Positions 48,372 through 59,804 of a stretch of DNA of 64,000 nucleotides are shown piece by piece. The notes beneath the pieces were generated by a model that was not told the origin of the DNA, searched no databases, and saw only the letters and a program-made list of their open reading frames with translations. The position numbers and the translations under genes are program-made. The DNA is taken from NCBI RefSeq assembly GCF_019649055.1, contig NW_026570497.1:1-64000 (forward strand), read 5' to 3'. This DNA comes from Paramacrobiotus metropolitanus. Its lineage: Eukaryota; Tardigrada; Eutardigrada; Parachela; Macrobiotidae. Within the stretch, counting starts at the first letter, position 1. The number at the start of each line of letters is the position of its first letter.

Positions 48372-51300
48372 GGCAGGGAGTAAAAGGTGGCAGTGGCACC
48401 TGCCACTGGCAGTTGCCACCGGCAGTGGCATGTGGCATTTCGCGACTGGCAAGCGGTAAAACATGGCAATGTTTCAAAGTGCAGAAATAACTAAAAATTT
48501 GCCTGCCACCGAGAAAAGTGAAAGATAAAACGGAATCGATGCGTTGTTTTTTATTTTCTATGCGTTGCTTTTTATTTCATGAAACGCCATTACACCAAAG
48601 ATATGTGTGAAAGAAACAGTTTATCACATTTCTGTTAAATCATCTTTTTCTACTTTGCGGCCAATAACGCTCTATACCCGCCTACCAAAGCAATAAGCGC
48701 TAAATATTTATGTAAAAGTTTCTTAAAATTTTAAAATTTCTTAGGTTTCTTGCGTTATTCTTAGGTCTTTCAGTTTTCTTAGGTTATTCTTAAGTACGAT
48801 CACCTAAGAGAAACCTAAGAATCCTTAGGTTTTTTAGGTTATTCTTAAGTTTCTTAAGCTATTCTTAGGTTACTTTGGGATTTTAGGTTTCTTAGGTTAT
48901 TTACGTTATGGTTGGGTAATTTTTCTGATTGTCAGGATATTTTTTGAAATCCTGAGAAAACTTAAATAACGTAAGTGACCCTAGTCACGTTGTTATAACC
49001 AAAGAATTACAATACAACCGAAGAACCTAAGAAATTTGTTGTAAACCTTAGAAACCTAAGACTGACCTAACAACTTAAGGTTAACCTAACAACCTAAGAA
49101 ATTTAAGAACATACGAGACACAGTGTAAACCTAAGAAAGTTTTTAGTGGTTTGAGTGTTGCGGTCAGAGCCAAACTTTGAGGGCCAGAGGTTGAGTTGTC
49201 AGAATCATGCCTTCAATTGCCTTGTGCATGACGTAGCTTTGTGCCCGTATTAGCCTACAGCAGTTCTGTGACGTGTTGCTTCTCTAGCGTACGTATTACT
49301 GGTGTTTAACGAGTTGTGGTGACTTGACTAGCCTTAGCATATTTGATGTTCTCAACGGATAAGGATATGTGAGAGTGCCCGTTTACGGGCTTGGCTACTC
49401 GAAATTAGATCAATCAATCAATCAGACTTTGGACAGTCAGAGTCAGAGTTTGAGCGATCAGAGTCAGAGCTTCAGCGCGGGCCGTTTGTTTCTGTTTCGC
49501 TTCCCGACTTTTAGTAAAACGACATATCAGTGAATAACCCAACCCACAGACCGACAGAATACTGCCCGTCAATTCGCGTTTCCACAATTTTGTTGCCCGA
49601 TGTGTTCGAAAAACTGTTTTGTCGAACTACAGTTTGCTTTTCCGTCTGAGAAAACCAAATAAAAATTAAGAAACCAAGAAGCAGACCGTTTGAAGTTAAA
49701 AAGTACAGAAAACCGACCGACCGTGTTACAGAGAAGGGAAAATCAAAAACAAGAAAACATAAAACCTAATAAAACATAAAAAAACAAAAACACCTCACAA
49801 AACATAAGAAAACATGGCAGGGTGTAAAAGGTGGCGGTGGCACCTGCCACTGGCAGTTGCCACCGGCAATGGCATGTGCCATTTTGCGACTGGCAAGCGG
49901 TAAAACCTGGCAATTTTTCAAAGTGCAGAAATAACTAAAAATTTGCCTGTTATAAAAAAAAATTTATAAAACAATATTAATTTCTATATAATTGATCTTT
50001 CTATACTCAGCGTAGCTTACTATCTGTATCGCGCCTACCAACGCAATGAGGCGCTTCTAATGCCGCAAAATAAATTTGCGGGTAGCACACATGTCTTAAA
50101 ATTTTTCTTACATTTTTATGTTTCTTATGTTTTGTGAGGTGTTTTGTTTTTTTATGTTTTATTAGGTTTTATGTTTTCTTGTTTGATTTTCCCTTCTCTG
50201 TAACACGGTCGGTCGGTTTTCTGTACTTTTTAACTTCAAACGGTCTGCTTCTTGGTTTCTTAATTTTTATTTGGTTTTCTCAGACGGAAAAGCAAACTGT
50301 AGTTCGACAAAACAGTTTTTCGAACACATCGAACAACAAATTGTGGAAACGCAGAATTGACGGGCAGTATTCTGTCGGTCTGTGGGTTGGGTTATTCACT
50401 GATATGTCGTTTTACTAAAAGTCGGGAAGCGAAACAGAAACAAACGGCCCGCGCTGAAGCTCTGACTCTGATCGCTCAAACTCTGACTCTGACTGTCCAA
50501 AGTCTGATTGATTGATTGATCTAATTTCGAGTAGCCAAGCCCGTAAACGGGCACTCTCACATATCCTTATCCGTTGAGAACATCAAATATGCTAAGGCTA
50601 GTCAAGTCACCACAACTCGTTAAACACCAGTAATACGTACGCTAGAGAAGCAACACGTCACAGAACTGCTGTAGGCTAATACGGGGCACAAAGCTACGTC
50701 ATGCACAAGGCAATTGAAGGCATGATTCTGACAACTCAACCTCTGGCCCTCAAAGTTTGGCTCTGACCGCAACACTCAAACCACTAAAAACTTTCTTAGG
50801 TTTACACTGTGTCTCGTATGTTCTTAAATTTCTTAGGTTGTTAGGTTAACCTTAAGTTGTTAGGTCAGTCTTAGGTTTCTAAGGTTTACAACAAATTTCT
50901 TAGGTTCTTCGGTTGTATTGTAATTCTTTGGTTATAACAACGTGACTAGGGTCACTTACGTTATTTAAGTTTTCTCAGGATTTCAAAAAATATCCTGACA
51001 ATCAGAAAAATTACCCAACCATAACGTAAATAACCTAAGAAACCTAAAATCCCAAAGTAACCTAAGAATAGCTTAAGAAACTTAAGAATAACCTAAAAAA
51101 CCTAAGGATTCTTAGGTTTCTCTTAGGTGATCGTACTTAAGAATAACCTAAGAAAACTGAAAGACCTAAGAATAACGCAAGAAACCTAAGAAATTTTAAA
51201 ATTTTAAGAAACTTTTGCTACATAAATATTTAGCGCTTATTGCTTTGGTAGGCGGGTATAGAGCGTTGGCTGGCCGCAAAGTAGAAAAAGATGATTTAAC

Positions 51301-51881
51301 AGAAATGTGATAAACTGTTTCTTTCACATACATATATCTTTGGTGTAATGGCGTTTCATGAAATAAAAAGCAACGCATAGAAAATAAAAAACAACGCATC
51401 GATTCCGTTTTATCTTTCACTTTTCTCGGTGGCAGGCAAATTTTTAGTTATTTCTGCACTTTGAAACATTGCCATGTTTTACCGCTTGCCAGTCGCGAAA
51501 TGCCACATGCCACTGCCGGTGGCAACTGCCAGTGGCAGGTGCCACTGCCACCTTTTACTCCCTGCCAGAAAACATAAAAAATGTAAGAAAAATTTTAAGA
51601 CATGTGTGTGCTACCCGCAAATTTATTTTGCGGCATTGTAGCGCTCATTGCGTTGGTAGGCGCGATACAGATAGTAAGCTGGCCGCTGAGTATAGAAAGA
51701 TCAATTATATAGAAATTAATATTGTTTTATAAATTTTTTTTTATAACAGGCAAATTTTTAGTTATTTCTGCACTTTGAAAAATTGCCAGGTTTTACCGCT
51801 TGCCAGTCGCAAAATGGCACATGCCATTGCCGGTGGCAACTGCCAGTGGCAGGTGCCACCGCCACCTTTTTACACCCTGCC
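48372..51881. mobile_element. Outer 1.75-kb transposon, interrupted by its twin
   Basis: The ends are GGCAGGGAGTAAAAGG at 48372 and the complement of GGCAGGGTGTAAAAAGG at 51881. A 9-bp target duplication AGCCGTTAG flanks it (48363-48371 and 51882-51890). Without the inserted inner copy (49816-51566) and one 9-bp duplication it is 1750 bp. The terminal inverted repeats share about 130 bp strongly and further patches to about 300 bp. No transposase is encoded. A 9-bp duplication with long inverted ends suggests a Mutator/fold-back-like family (inference). The target is the Tudor exon of gene F. Confidence 0.85.
49816..51566. mobile_element. Inner 1.75-kb transposon, inverted copy of the outer one
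   Basis: A 1751-bp copy of the same element in opposite orientation, inserted at an internal site of the outer copy with its own 9-bp duplication AGAAAACAT (49807-49815 and 51567-51575). The two copies differ by only scattered bases over 1.7 kb. Each contains a block of CCTAAGAA-like repeats and a GACTCTGACTCTGA/GCGCGGGCC segment also found in the arms of the fold-back at 25.0 and 28.8 kb. Confidence 0.85.
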
Positions 51882-52358
51882 AGCCGTTAGGCACTCTGCA
51901 GGTCTGCACACGACGAAATGTCCCGCTGCAAGGAGACCGGGCCTACCTGCTTTGCCCGGTCGGTCGCGAATCTGTCGGTCGGGTATCATTTCGCGACGGC
52001 ACTGCCCGCCCATTGTTATCTCCACCAACGCCACCCAGTACAGATCCTGGAAACAGGGAATCAGCATTTTCCCCGGACACCACGTCCACGGACGATGCGG
52101 ACCGTCCTGCAGCAGCACCTCCACATTTCCTCCCACGTCCGCCTTGATGGGTCGATGCTCGGAGCAGCCCCAGATTGCCCCGTAGGGAATCAACACCGAT
52201 TGCAGTGTTGGGCATCCGAAATCAACGATCAGACGCGGTGGAGTCCCTGCGGTTTCTTCCACACCGACGACGTGGCCGTGCTGCAGCAGACCGTCGATGT
52301 GCACATCCACAGCGTTCCACGCGTATACCAAGCGTTCGTTGTTTTCGTAGAAAAACAT

Positions 52359-53368
52359 GATTACCTGCTGAGATAACTAAATGACTAAATCTGACAACGA
52401 ATAGACTCCGAAAAGGATCTTAGCTTGTCTTGACTTAAAAAGCTAGAATGATATCACACTCTCAAAGAGAAGCATATCCTAGCTGCTTGTAAATTCACAA
52501 CAAGGAGGAGCTACGAAAGTGGGGATTTCAAAATTCAAAATACGAGTAAGTAATTCAAAATAAAAATTAATCTGATGCTAAGCTTACGATTACAACAGGC
52601 AACAGCTTAACGTAATCGCTGTCTAAGGGAGCGCGTCCTTTACAAGGGCGTGAAGGGGGAAATCAGCGAAGCGACTGCATGGACCGGCATGAACAACGAC
52701 CATCATCATTCACAGCCATAGGAGAGAAGCACAAATAAAGAAGTAAGGACGAGTATTGATCAAAATAAAATCAGCAACGTTATAGCGCACAATTATAACT
52801 TGCGTTACGAAGTGGCTACAGCACAGTGCAGAATTTGCTTCGAAATTTATTTTGGCCACGCACTTTGGCCATGGAAAATAAAAACGAGTTTTTATTTTTA
52901 CTCCAACGTTCATTTGTCTTCCTGCAGAATATGGCATTCTTTTAAAATTTGCTGACGGTGACAGGGCCCTGGTAAAATTTTGATACTGGCAGAATGAATC
53001 TTATAGCAATGATTATTTCGCAGGAATTTTTGCCGCAAAGCCACATCGCGCTGCAAAACCAGGAGGCTAACATTTGTTCGCCAACCGGAAGCGGCTCGGG
53101 ATTCGTAGTTTTACACATAAATTTTCTGTTCGTTCGCTTTTACTTTTTTACAAAAAAAAATATTAAAAAATTTTCTGCGGAATTCAGGCTAGGACGTAGT
53201 GAAAAACCAACTGGCAGTGTGAAGTTTAGACAGTAAGTACGTTGTACGTACATGATTTTTTTGAATGATTAAGTATTTAAGTGAGCCTGCACATTGACGA
53301 AGGCGACTGTTACTGTTACAAGAGAATTTCCTTTTGATAGCAAATTAAATAAAATTAATTGGCATCCT
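52359..53368. other. Spacer between F and H
   Basis: This is the 5' flank of gene F and the 3' flank of gene H. No gene or repeat recognised. Confidence 0.4.
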
Positions 53369-56263
53369 TCACAGGTAGATTGGAAGACAGGATCCACTGG
53401 CTTTTCCGACCTCCAGTTTGTCCTTGTCCACTACCTGCTGCTCCGTGAGCTGACTTTCGATCATCAGGCCGTGCAGGGCGCAAAGCGTCAGCTTGCTCAG
53501 CGACGACAGGTCCAGGTCGATCACTGGATACAGAGTCCAACTGACTTCGGGCTGATTCTCTTTGATCCGTGGATCGCAGATCTGCAAGTGGTCTAAGACC
53601 TGGAAAACCAAATTTTTGTTTGGTTAGCAAAAATATACCTTCGACAAAGGTGCTCATGAAAAAACAGCAAAAATTTCCAAGGGTCACTTTGGCTCCCAAA
53701 CGTACCCGTCTCGTTTAATTTCTGAAATCCAAATTTAGAGCCATTATTACCTGTTTGATGCGCGCACTGTAAAAACAGTCAGTCTCTGCGTCCCGGATCC
53801 ATTCGGAAAGGAGATCTGGATCGATTGCCGAGGCAGCTAAACTGGTTTCCAACATGTCCCACAGATGACATTGCAAATGCAGGCAGTTCGATTCCAGGTG
53901 AAGCACACCACAGAAGCTTCTTTTATCCAGGCCACATGGATACGATGCGGGAAATTCACAGTTTCTCCACATGAGACGGTCGACGGCATCAGTAGCGTAA
54001 GAACAAATGTAGCTCATACTAGCAATATCCCGGGTAAAGGTCGCATCCTTGTTCCACACGGGCCGTTCTTCTTTCCACACGAATTTGTTGATGATCACTG
54101 TCATCTTCTTTTCCGGTGTTGGTGACAGACGTTCTTGTATAGTGACGATCAATCGTAGACAGGCGTTTAAACCAGTGTAGGACGCATTCATAATGATGAC
54201 ACGTTCCGTTGTTGACGTCATGCATTTGCACAGACACTGACCGACCATTAGAGTAGCCTTATTAATTGCGATTGCAAGCGTCGTCCCCGTAGCAAACGAA
54301 ATTTGAATTTCGTGGGAGGGATTTGCTTGATTTATTAAAGAATCCCACAACGGACACACACGACGGCATTGCACACGGTGGACGGTGTCCAAGAACGGGA
54401 AGAGTTGTTCGAGAACGTTTAACGACAGTGAGGACAGAGGCTCAGGATCGAGAGGATTGTGTTCGAGCGACAGGAACGCTTCTTTCGCTACACTTGTCGG
54501 TGACCGCCAACGCGTGCCAGAAAATATCCACCCATCGGACATGAGCTTTTCCAATTCAACTCTGGCGTTTGTCAAACTGCGAACCTACAACGAAGGGTTA
54601 AAACTACGGTTAAGGGTTAAGTCCATCTGTCCATGGTTTATACTGAATTTTATTACTGCCCGTTTCCCCTGCCGCCCGTAGGGTGAAGGCTTTTACGAAT
54701 TGCTTTGCATGGAAATAAAAAGTTATAACTTTTTATTTCCATGCAAAGCAATTAATTAAATGGACACATCCATTTAATTAAATGGATGTGTCGCAAAAAA
54801 AGGAAATCTTTCCGTTTAAAAAGTCTCGAAGGAAAGTCGCAAAAAAAAGAAAGGTTTTTTATATTGTGCTATTTATATTGTTTGAGGATTACAAACCCCA
54901 CGAAATAATGTAATAAATGTTTTATCGGGTTTTCCGTTCCGCTCCCGGCTTTCATAGCGAGAAAACTTGGCACGTAACTTGGTGCTACCATTAAAATTTA
55001 AATGTGCTACTTGTCACGCCAGCGTATCTGTATACAAATCATTTGCCTGTAATGTGCTACAAAACAAATGCAAAAATGGTTTTAATGTGCGCGAAAGTGA
55101 AAGTTTTGGTACAAGTATGATGTGCATGAATTTGGTACCATGTACCGGCAGGTCCGGCACACTTCTCTCAATAGACACTAAGCATTTCTCAATGAATTTC
55201 TACAAAATTTCCAATCCTGCGCATTTTTGAAGATAAAGATATTTTAATACAATAAAAATACTACACACGTCTGCAGTCTGCATAGACCTTACAATGTACG
55301 ACAAAAAGAGGTTGAACCGATCAGTCGGTCCGCGGTTCAAAATAACCTCGCAACGACACGCCACCACTAAAACTTGGACGCTTGCGAGGTTATTTTGAAC
55401 CGCGGACCGACTGATCGGTTCAACCTCTTTTTGTCGTACATTGTATGAGCAGCCATGACGCGAAGCTTCTATAGGGAATATGTATGAAGCAGTACAGTCT
55501 AGGTGCATAATTCACTACTAACCTCCCGTTCATAATCTTAACGTAATTTTAAAATGTTGTAATAATCTCACGTAATGTTAAAACGTCCTAATGAGCATAC
55601 CAGGGATTCAGGAGAAGCTATGTCACGGGGACGTTTTTCTGTCTGTATGTAGTACAGCGTATCGTTGAGAACACGTACAGGCACAATATTTCTGTGGAGC
55701 AGTTGCTCTTGCCAGCAGTTCCACAGTGGCGCCATGACTGGATTATCGTGCGCCGGCGCGTAGTGCCCCAACGTGGAGCAATGTCCAGGAGAAAAATCCC
55801 CGACTTCAACGCGACATTGCTGCAGTTCGCGGATGGAAGGCACAGCACGTAACAGATGAGCCGGAATAACCTCGCGAAAGATGGTCAAATCACACCGAAT
55901 CTCAACGGCGACGTAGCGGCTGCCGAATAAAGTACTACCCAACAAATCTACGGAGTACCATCTCCACGATTCATCGGCAGACGGGCGCCCCAGAACTTGG
56001 AAATGGAAATTAGGTGTGCGTAAATTTCTCACAACGGTATCGAGGTCCGCAGGTGACTCTGTGGATCCTCCGGTCGTCGTCAAACAGTGTGAGACCGTCC
56101 CATACTCCACGAACTGCCACCGCTGTTCACGGCCACCAAAGTCGATAATCAGACCGTTGGTCTTCGCATCAATGACGTTTCCATGCTGGAGAATACCATC
56201 GGGCGACTGTACGTCCACGCGGTTCCCTCCGTACACGTCAGATGTCTTAAAGAGGAAGCGCAT
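53369..56263 (-). CDS. Tudor-like/F-box protein, gene H (intact)
   Basis: Exon 1 (56263-55601, 221 codons) starts MRFLFKTSDVYGGNRVDVQS, with DGILQHGNVIDAKTNGLIID, WRWYSVDLLGSTLFGSRYVA and IFREVIPAHLLRAVP, ending ESL|GTATGC. Exon 2 (54584-53751, 278 codons) follows TTGTAG and has F-box SLSLNVLEQLFPFLDTVHRV followed by QCRRVCPLWDSLI, then CKCMTSTTERVIIMN, KMTVIINKFVWK and DRLMWRNCEF, ending KQ|GTAATA. Exon 3 (53599-53369) begins VLDHLQICDPRIKENQPEVS and includes LDLSSLSKLTLCALHGLM. All junctions are phase 0 and about 575 residues read without a break, so this and gene A are the best candidates for function. It is divergent from A, B and C, yet every motif position is kept. Likely role: SCF substrate adaptor (inference from the F-box). 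Confidence 0.75.
54698..54753. repeat. Perfect 56-bp palindrome
   Basis: Two 28-bp arms without a loop, centred on AGTTA|TAACT. It lies within intron 1 of gene H and is followed by a second imperfect palindrome of ATTAAATGGAYACATCCATTTAAT type to about 54792. Confidence 0.85.
55292..55443. mobile_element. 152-bp mariner-like MITE
   Basis: Perfect 62-bp inverted arms starting CAATGTACGACAAAAAGAGG with a 28-bp loop, flanked by TA on both sides (55290-55291 and 55444-55445). TA duplication and short hairpin form fit a Tc1/mariner-derived MITE. It lies in intron 1 of gene H. Lack of divergence between arms indicates youth or gene conversion. Confidence 0.8.
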
Positions 56264-57766
56264 TCTCAGTCGTCCAGGAAAAACATTCCAGGCTTTGTAT
56301 CAGAATATGAACAGCAATAAATCGCACAAGTAAAGATCAATTAGTGATGACTTAATTACTCGTCTCAGCTAATGTGGGATTGAGGTATTCGAACTGTTGA
56401 TTTGAAGCCGCCTCAATTTACGCAGTCTGTTTTACGTATCTGTAGCTCCGTACGGAGCAAATACCAATCAGCCAAAAGTATTTAGCTGTGATCGCGGCAG
56501 TTCATTCGGAGTTGGAAATAAATAGCTGAAATAATTCAGGCTATAAACTGTACTGCAAAAATGCGCAGAATATGATCGAGCACGGGAACTGGTAAGCGAT
56601 TTAGAAGTACAGTACATCACTGTACATGTAGTCAAGCTGAACGAACAACCTGTAAAAGCACCAGACTCCGCAGAGTAACAAGAGAGAGAGAGAAAGAATG
56701 AGCGCAGACTGCAGAAAGCAATACATGAGTAAAAGGGAAGGCGCGTTGCTTCGACTAATCTCCCTGGCCCCTTTCATTTTGGCCCAACTGAGAATACTAC
56801 AGGCAAAGTAATACAGCGATGTCACCGGAAGCGGCAGCTATGATATCATCGCATAATGAAGTCGCTTTGACAGCGAAGCTGCAATGCAGGGAATGGCTGA
56901 TAATTAATGATATCGAGCTACGTTTAACCGGAAAGTACAATAGCGCTCTAAGGCCGGCTGGTATGACCTCATCGCCGGATGACGTATTAACCGTATTTTT
57001 ACCCATCGACGGCATCAATACAGCAATATATAAGTGCAATCATAAAAGTATTACCGTTAAATTCAACAGAAAGTTGCTTCTCGGGTGTGCCGGTACATGG
57101 TGTTCATTTCGTGTACCATGTACTTGTACATGCATAATGCAGCTGTACTCTGTACCGCTGCACGGAAAATTCGCTTTCGTCCTTTCTTAAAATTAATATT
57201 TTTGTTCAACAGAGTGTCAGGCAGAACTTGCAGTATAGATTGGTACATCACCCATTGAATGGTTTCTATCCATTCACTTTAAGTACATATTTACCGAGTA
57301 CTTCAGGTTCAAATGACGACTTGTGAGTTCTACTTATTTCTCTGGATGAATACGAGCAATAAAACTGACTTGACTTACCCTAGACAAGGGTTAAGAGAAA
57401 GCAATCACCGTATCATCAAAAATTAAAATTAACTAGATAGTCTTAATTCATACATGCAGTCTTTTAAAGTTTGCATAAGAAATTGACTCCATCTTTAACA
57501 TGCACTGCACTGAAAATGCATTAGACTCATACAGGTATAATAACAAAAAATAACAAAACAATCATTCCACAACAGATAAGAAATTTAAATACAGGTATCA
57601 AGTCTTAGATCGGCATCTGAGATGCAGTTAATATAAAGTTTTATGCTCAGCAACTTCTTAGTCCGTTTAAAAGTTTAGATCGTCTTCTTGCAGACAACGC
57701 TACAAATTTGTAATTGAAACGCTTAAACTGGATGCTTTACGATGCCCTATGATAAAGTGAAATCCA
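56264..57766. other. Spacer upstream of H
   Basis: The start should contain the promoter of gene H but shows no similarity to the A/B/C flank. A short (GA)n is at 56680-56695. No gene seen. Confidence 0.4.
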
Positions 57767-59022
57767 TTACGTCAGTTTTTTCTTCTTCGTCAAAGGCTCT
57801 GAGCTTTCGCTGGGCGATAACGGCGCGTCACTCGGCTCTGTCGCACAACCGGACAGAGCACTCAAACGGATTCGATTTAATTTCCTAATATCCACACGGT
57901 CCAGTGTTTCCAACTTTGGTTCCACGCGGAAAGATCCGTCGCAGGACGCGGATTGCCCACCTGGTATGCCCTTAGAATCTGTAAGTGATTATCATTGCAG
58001 TTGGAACGAACGTGTGAAGACCACCCGAGCCTGACCTGCATGATTAGCAGACAGTTCTCGGTAGATTGTGGCTGAATATGCTGCGTGGTCCACTGGACGG
58101 TACGTTCCACGTCCAGCGGCTCATCGCCCTTCAAATGTCTCTCAAAAACTTCCCAAAGGTGCTCCGTGGTAATGTTGCGCAGGTGCAGCACCGCATGCTT
58201 AATATAGAAACGCATTACGCATGCCGTATTTTGTTGGGCAATTCAGCCGCACCAGATAGTTCTTCCAGATTACGCGGTCACGCCAGGACGACATGCTGGC
58301 ATATGACCTTGCTAGACAGTCCAAGAATCCCTGCAGTGCCCAGCCAGTTCTGAGCAGCTTCGAAAGCAAAGTGATCAATTCACTGTACAACCCCACCAGA
58401 GGTGTGTGTGACTTCTGGCCTCAACCAAGTGGTCTACCCTTGTACCCATGGCTTGTACGACCTGATAAGTTTTTGGTTAGAGGGATCTCGAGACTGTGAG
58501 AGGCCGCGCGTAATATTGATCTTTCTCCAAATAAGGCAGCGCGCAATAGAAAAGCCGAAGTCATTTATTACGGTGCGCGTGGCCGGTGTTATGTGCTTAA
58601 GGATACGAGCGCAGGTTTGGTATTGCCATTCTGCATTTGGAATGCCATTCCTGTTATGAAGTTTCACACAGACGTCGCGACAGATTTCCGGTGAAGTTAG
58701 AATCTCGTCCAACAGGCGGCAGACGCACCGGCAGCGCTGTCGATTAATGGTATCCATGTATGGATTAATGGATTAATGGATTAATGGTATTAATGGATCG
58801 ATTAATGGATTAATGGTATTGTGCAGGAGGAAGACCTCCTGCACAATTTCCGGCAGAAGCACCAGAGCGCATCGTCGAAGCTGGCCCCTTCCGTTCTGTC
58901 TTCGCGTTTCCGTCTTCAGCTTCGTTCTTTTTCGAATCAATAGTTATGCAGACGCGGTATTGCTCAAATGAATTTCTGAAATTCTGTTCCGGGATTTCTT
59001 CCGGCTCATGAAGTTCCGTCAC
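57767..59022 (-). pseudogene. F-box gene J, decayed, Tudor exon absent
   Basis: Recognisable blocks in several frames: LLPEIVQEVFLLHNTIN (58860-58800) and MDTINRQRCRCVCRLLDEIL (from 58757) are the two halves of one F-box, separated by an octamer-repeat expansion. Then come CARILKHITPATRTV, SSWRDRVIWKNYLVR, and LWEVFERHLKGDEPLDVERT with WTTQHI. The last exon starts at 57978 after TTACAG (ILRAYQVGNPRPA), and its motif VDIRKLNRIRLSAL is in another frame that ends at 57767 with a lysine-rich tail. At least three frame breaks exist. The sequence belongs to the E/F/I subgroup. Confidence 0.75.
58745..58820 (-). repeat. (CCATTAAT)n expansion within an F-box
   Basis: Seven or so units of CCATTAAT with CGAT and AC interruptions, on the minus strand between the two halves of the gene J F-box. 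The coding sequence ATACCATTAATCGACAG at the edge contains the seed unit, so the tract grew out of the gene itself. Confidence 0.75.
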
Positions 59023-59229
59023 TGGCAGTCTGGCTCACACAGCCACAGCTTGAAACCACAGAACTCTGACCACGCTCTGGTTCGTGAACTGACTGTAATG
59101 CTGCCGCATGTTCCAACGGTGTCCAATACTTTGCACTTGTGCGGCCGGAGAGGATAGCGATAACATCGTATTACCCAACTAATTATATACAATCGATCAA
59201 TTTCCATACTGCAAGAGAGACGCAGCCTG

Positions 59230-59804
59230 TCGAATTACTATTTTGTGAACAGCGCCGCAGTATTCTCCGATTTGGCGTCATGCTGCGACTGGCTGATTTG
59301 GAACAAATATTCCGCCAAATTCAAGGAGGGATTCGATAATCGTCTGGATGGAGTTTAACATTCCCTATGCTGCTTTCCGTTTGAATCGTCTCGATGCACA
59401 GATACTATGGGACACCTTTGAACGGCATTTGTGCTGGGATCAGCCGGCCGCATATCGCACCGGACAGCGAAGCTGATCGCAGAGAAATGCGAGGAGGCAT
59501 GCAAAAGCTGCTCGAGGTATTCAAAATCATGCGCACTACATACCAGTCTAAGCAATTCAACTACTTGCTTGTACGATAATTGTTTCTTTTTGACGAATAG
59601 TTGCTGGAGGCTTACCAGAGCAGCGATCGCCGTCTAACTGCGCATTATTTTGGCCGCAAGTGGAAAATGGACGATCTGGACATTTTGGACGTCAGAAAAC
59701 TGAACAAACTTTGCCTATTCGCGTGGAATGACCACATCCCGAAATGGGTCGATAGGTCACCACTACCAGCAGTCACACTGGCAGACGACAGTAAACCGAT
59801 TTAA
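59230..59804 (+). pseudogene. F-box gene K, 5'-truncated remnant
   Basis: Plus strand SNYYFVNSAAVFSDLASCCD with WLIWNKYSAKF, then after a frame change MEFNIPYAAFRLNRLDAQIL and WDTFERHLCWDQ, then TAKLIAEKCEEACKSCSR before a GTATTC donor. These match the C-terminal half of exon 2 of gene I. The last exon (from about 59600, after GAATAG) is intact: LLEAYQSSDRRLTAHYFGRK and ILDVRKLNKLCLFAWNDH. The F-box and Tudor parts are gone. K stands head-to-head with J. Confidence 0.7.

Larger units (their letters stand above)
45851..52358 (-). pseudogene. Tudor-like/F-box gene F, split by a transposon pair
   Basis: Exon 1 starts at ATG 52358 (MFFYENNERLVYAWNAVDVH), with DGLLQHGHVVGVEE and PWTWCPGKMLIPC, and stops at 51882. 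Its continuation, PNGYWALHPSASAMLLRRVE and FVKILSQNMHYLMRRQDLP, resumes at 48371 and ends at a GTATGT donor (48220). Between them lie 3.5 kb of inserted transposon. Exon 2 (48117-47311) holds F-box LPLELLKEVFLSLDTVERQR followed by CRRTCQLWDVML and is fully open; it ends at GAG|GTACAC. Exon 3 (46072-45851) begins ILRECHAGDPRPSAHYRNQQ and carries VDVGKLNRFCLYALSR. Even after removing the insert the two halves of exon 1 are one base out of register. The F-box part could still make a short protein from an internal ATG at 48105. Confidence 0.75.

Noticed and set aside
48720-49140. Telomere-like repeat (TTAGG-type)
   Set aside because: The CTTAGGTTTCTTAGG repeats are irregular and are part of both transposon copies, mirrored in the right arm. 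They do not form a telomeric array.
51775-52376. Plus-strand frames of 115-152 codons
   Set aside because: Antisense to the Tudor exon of gene F and partly within the transposon end.
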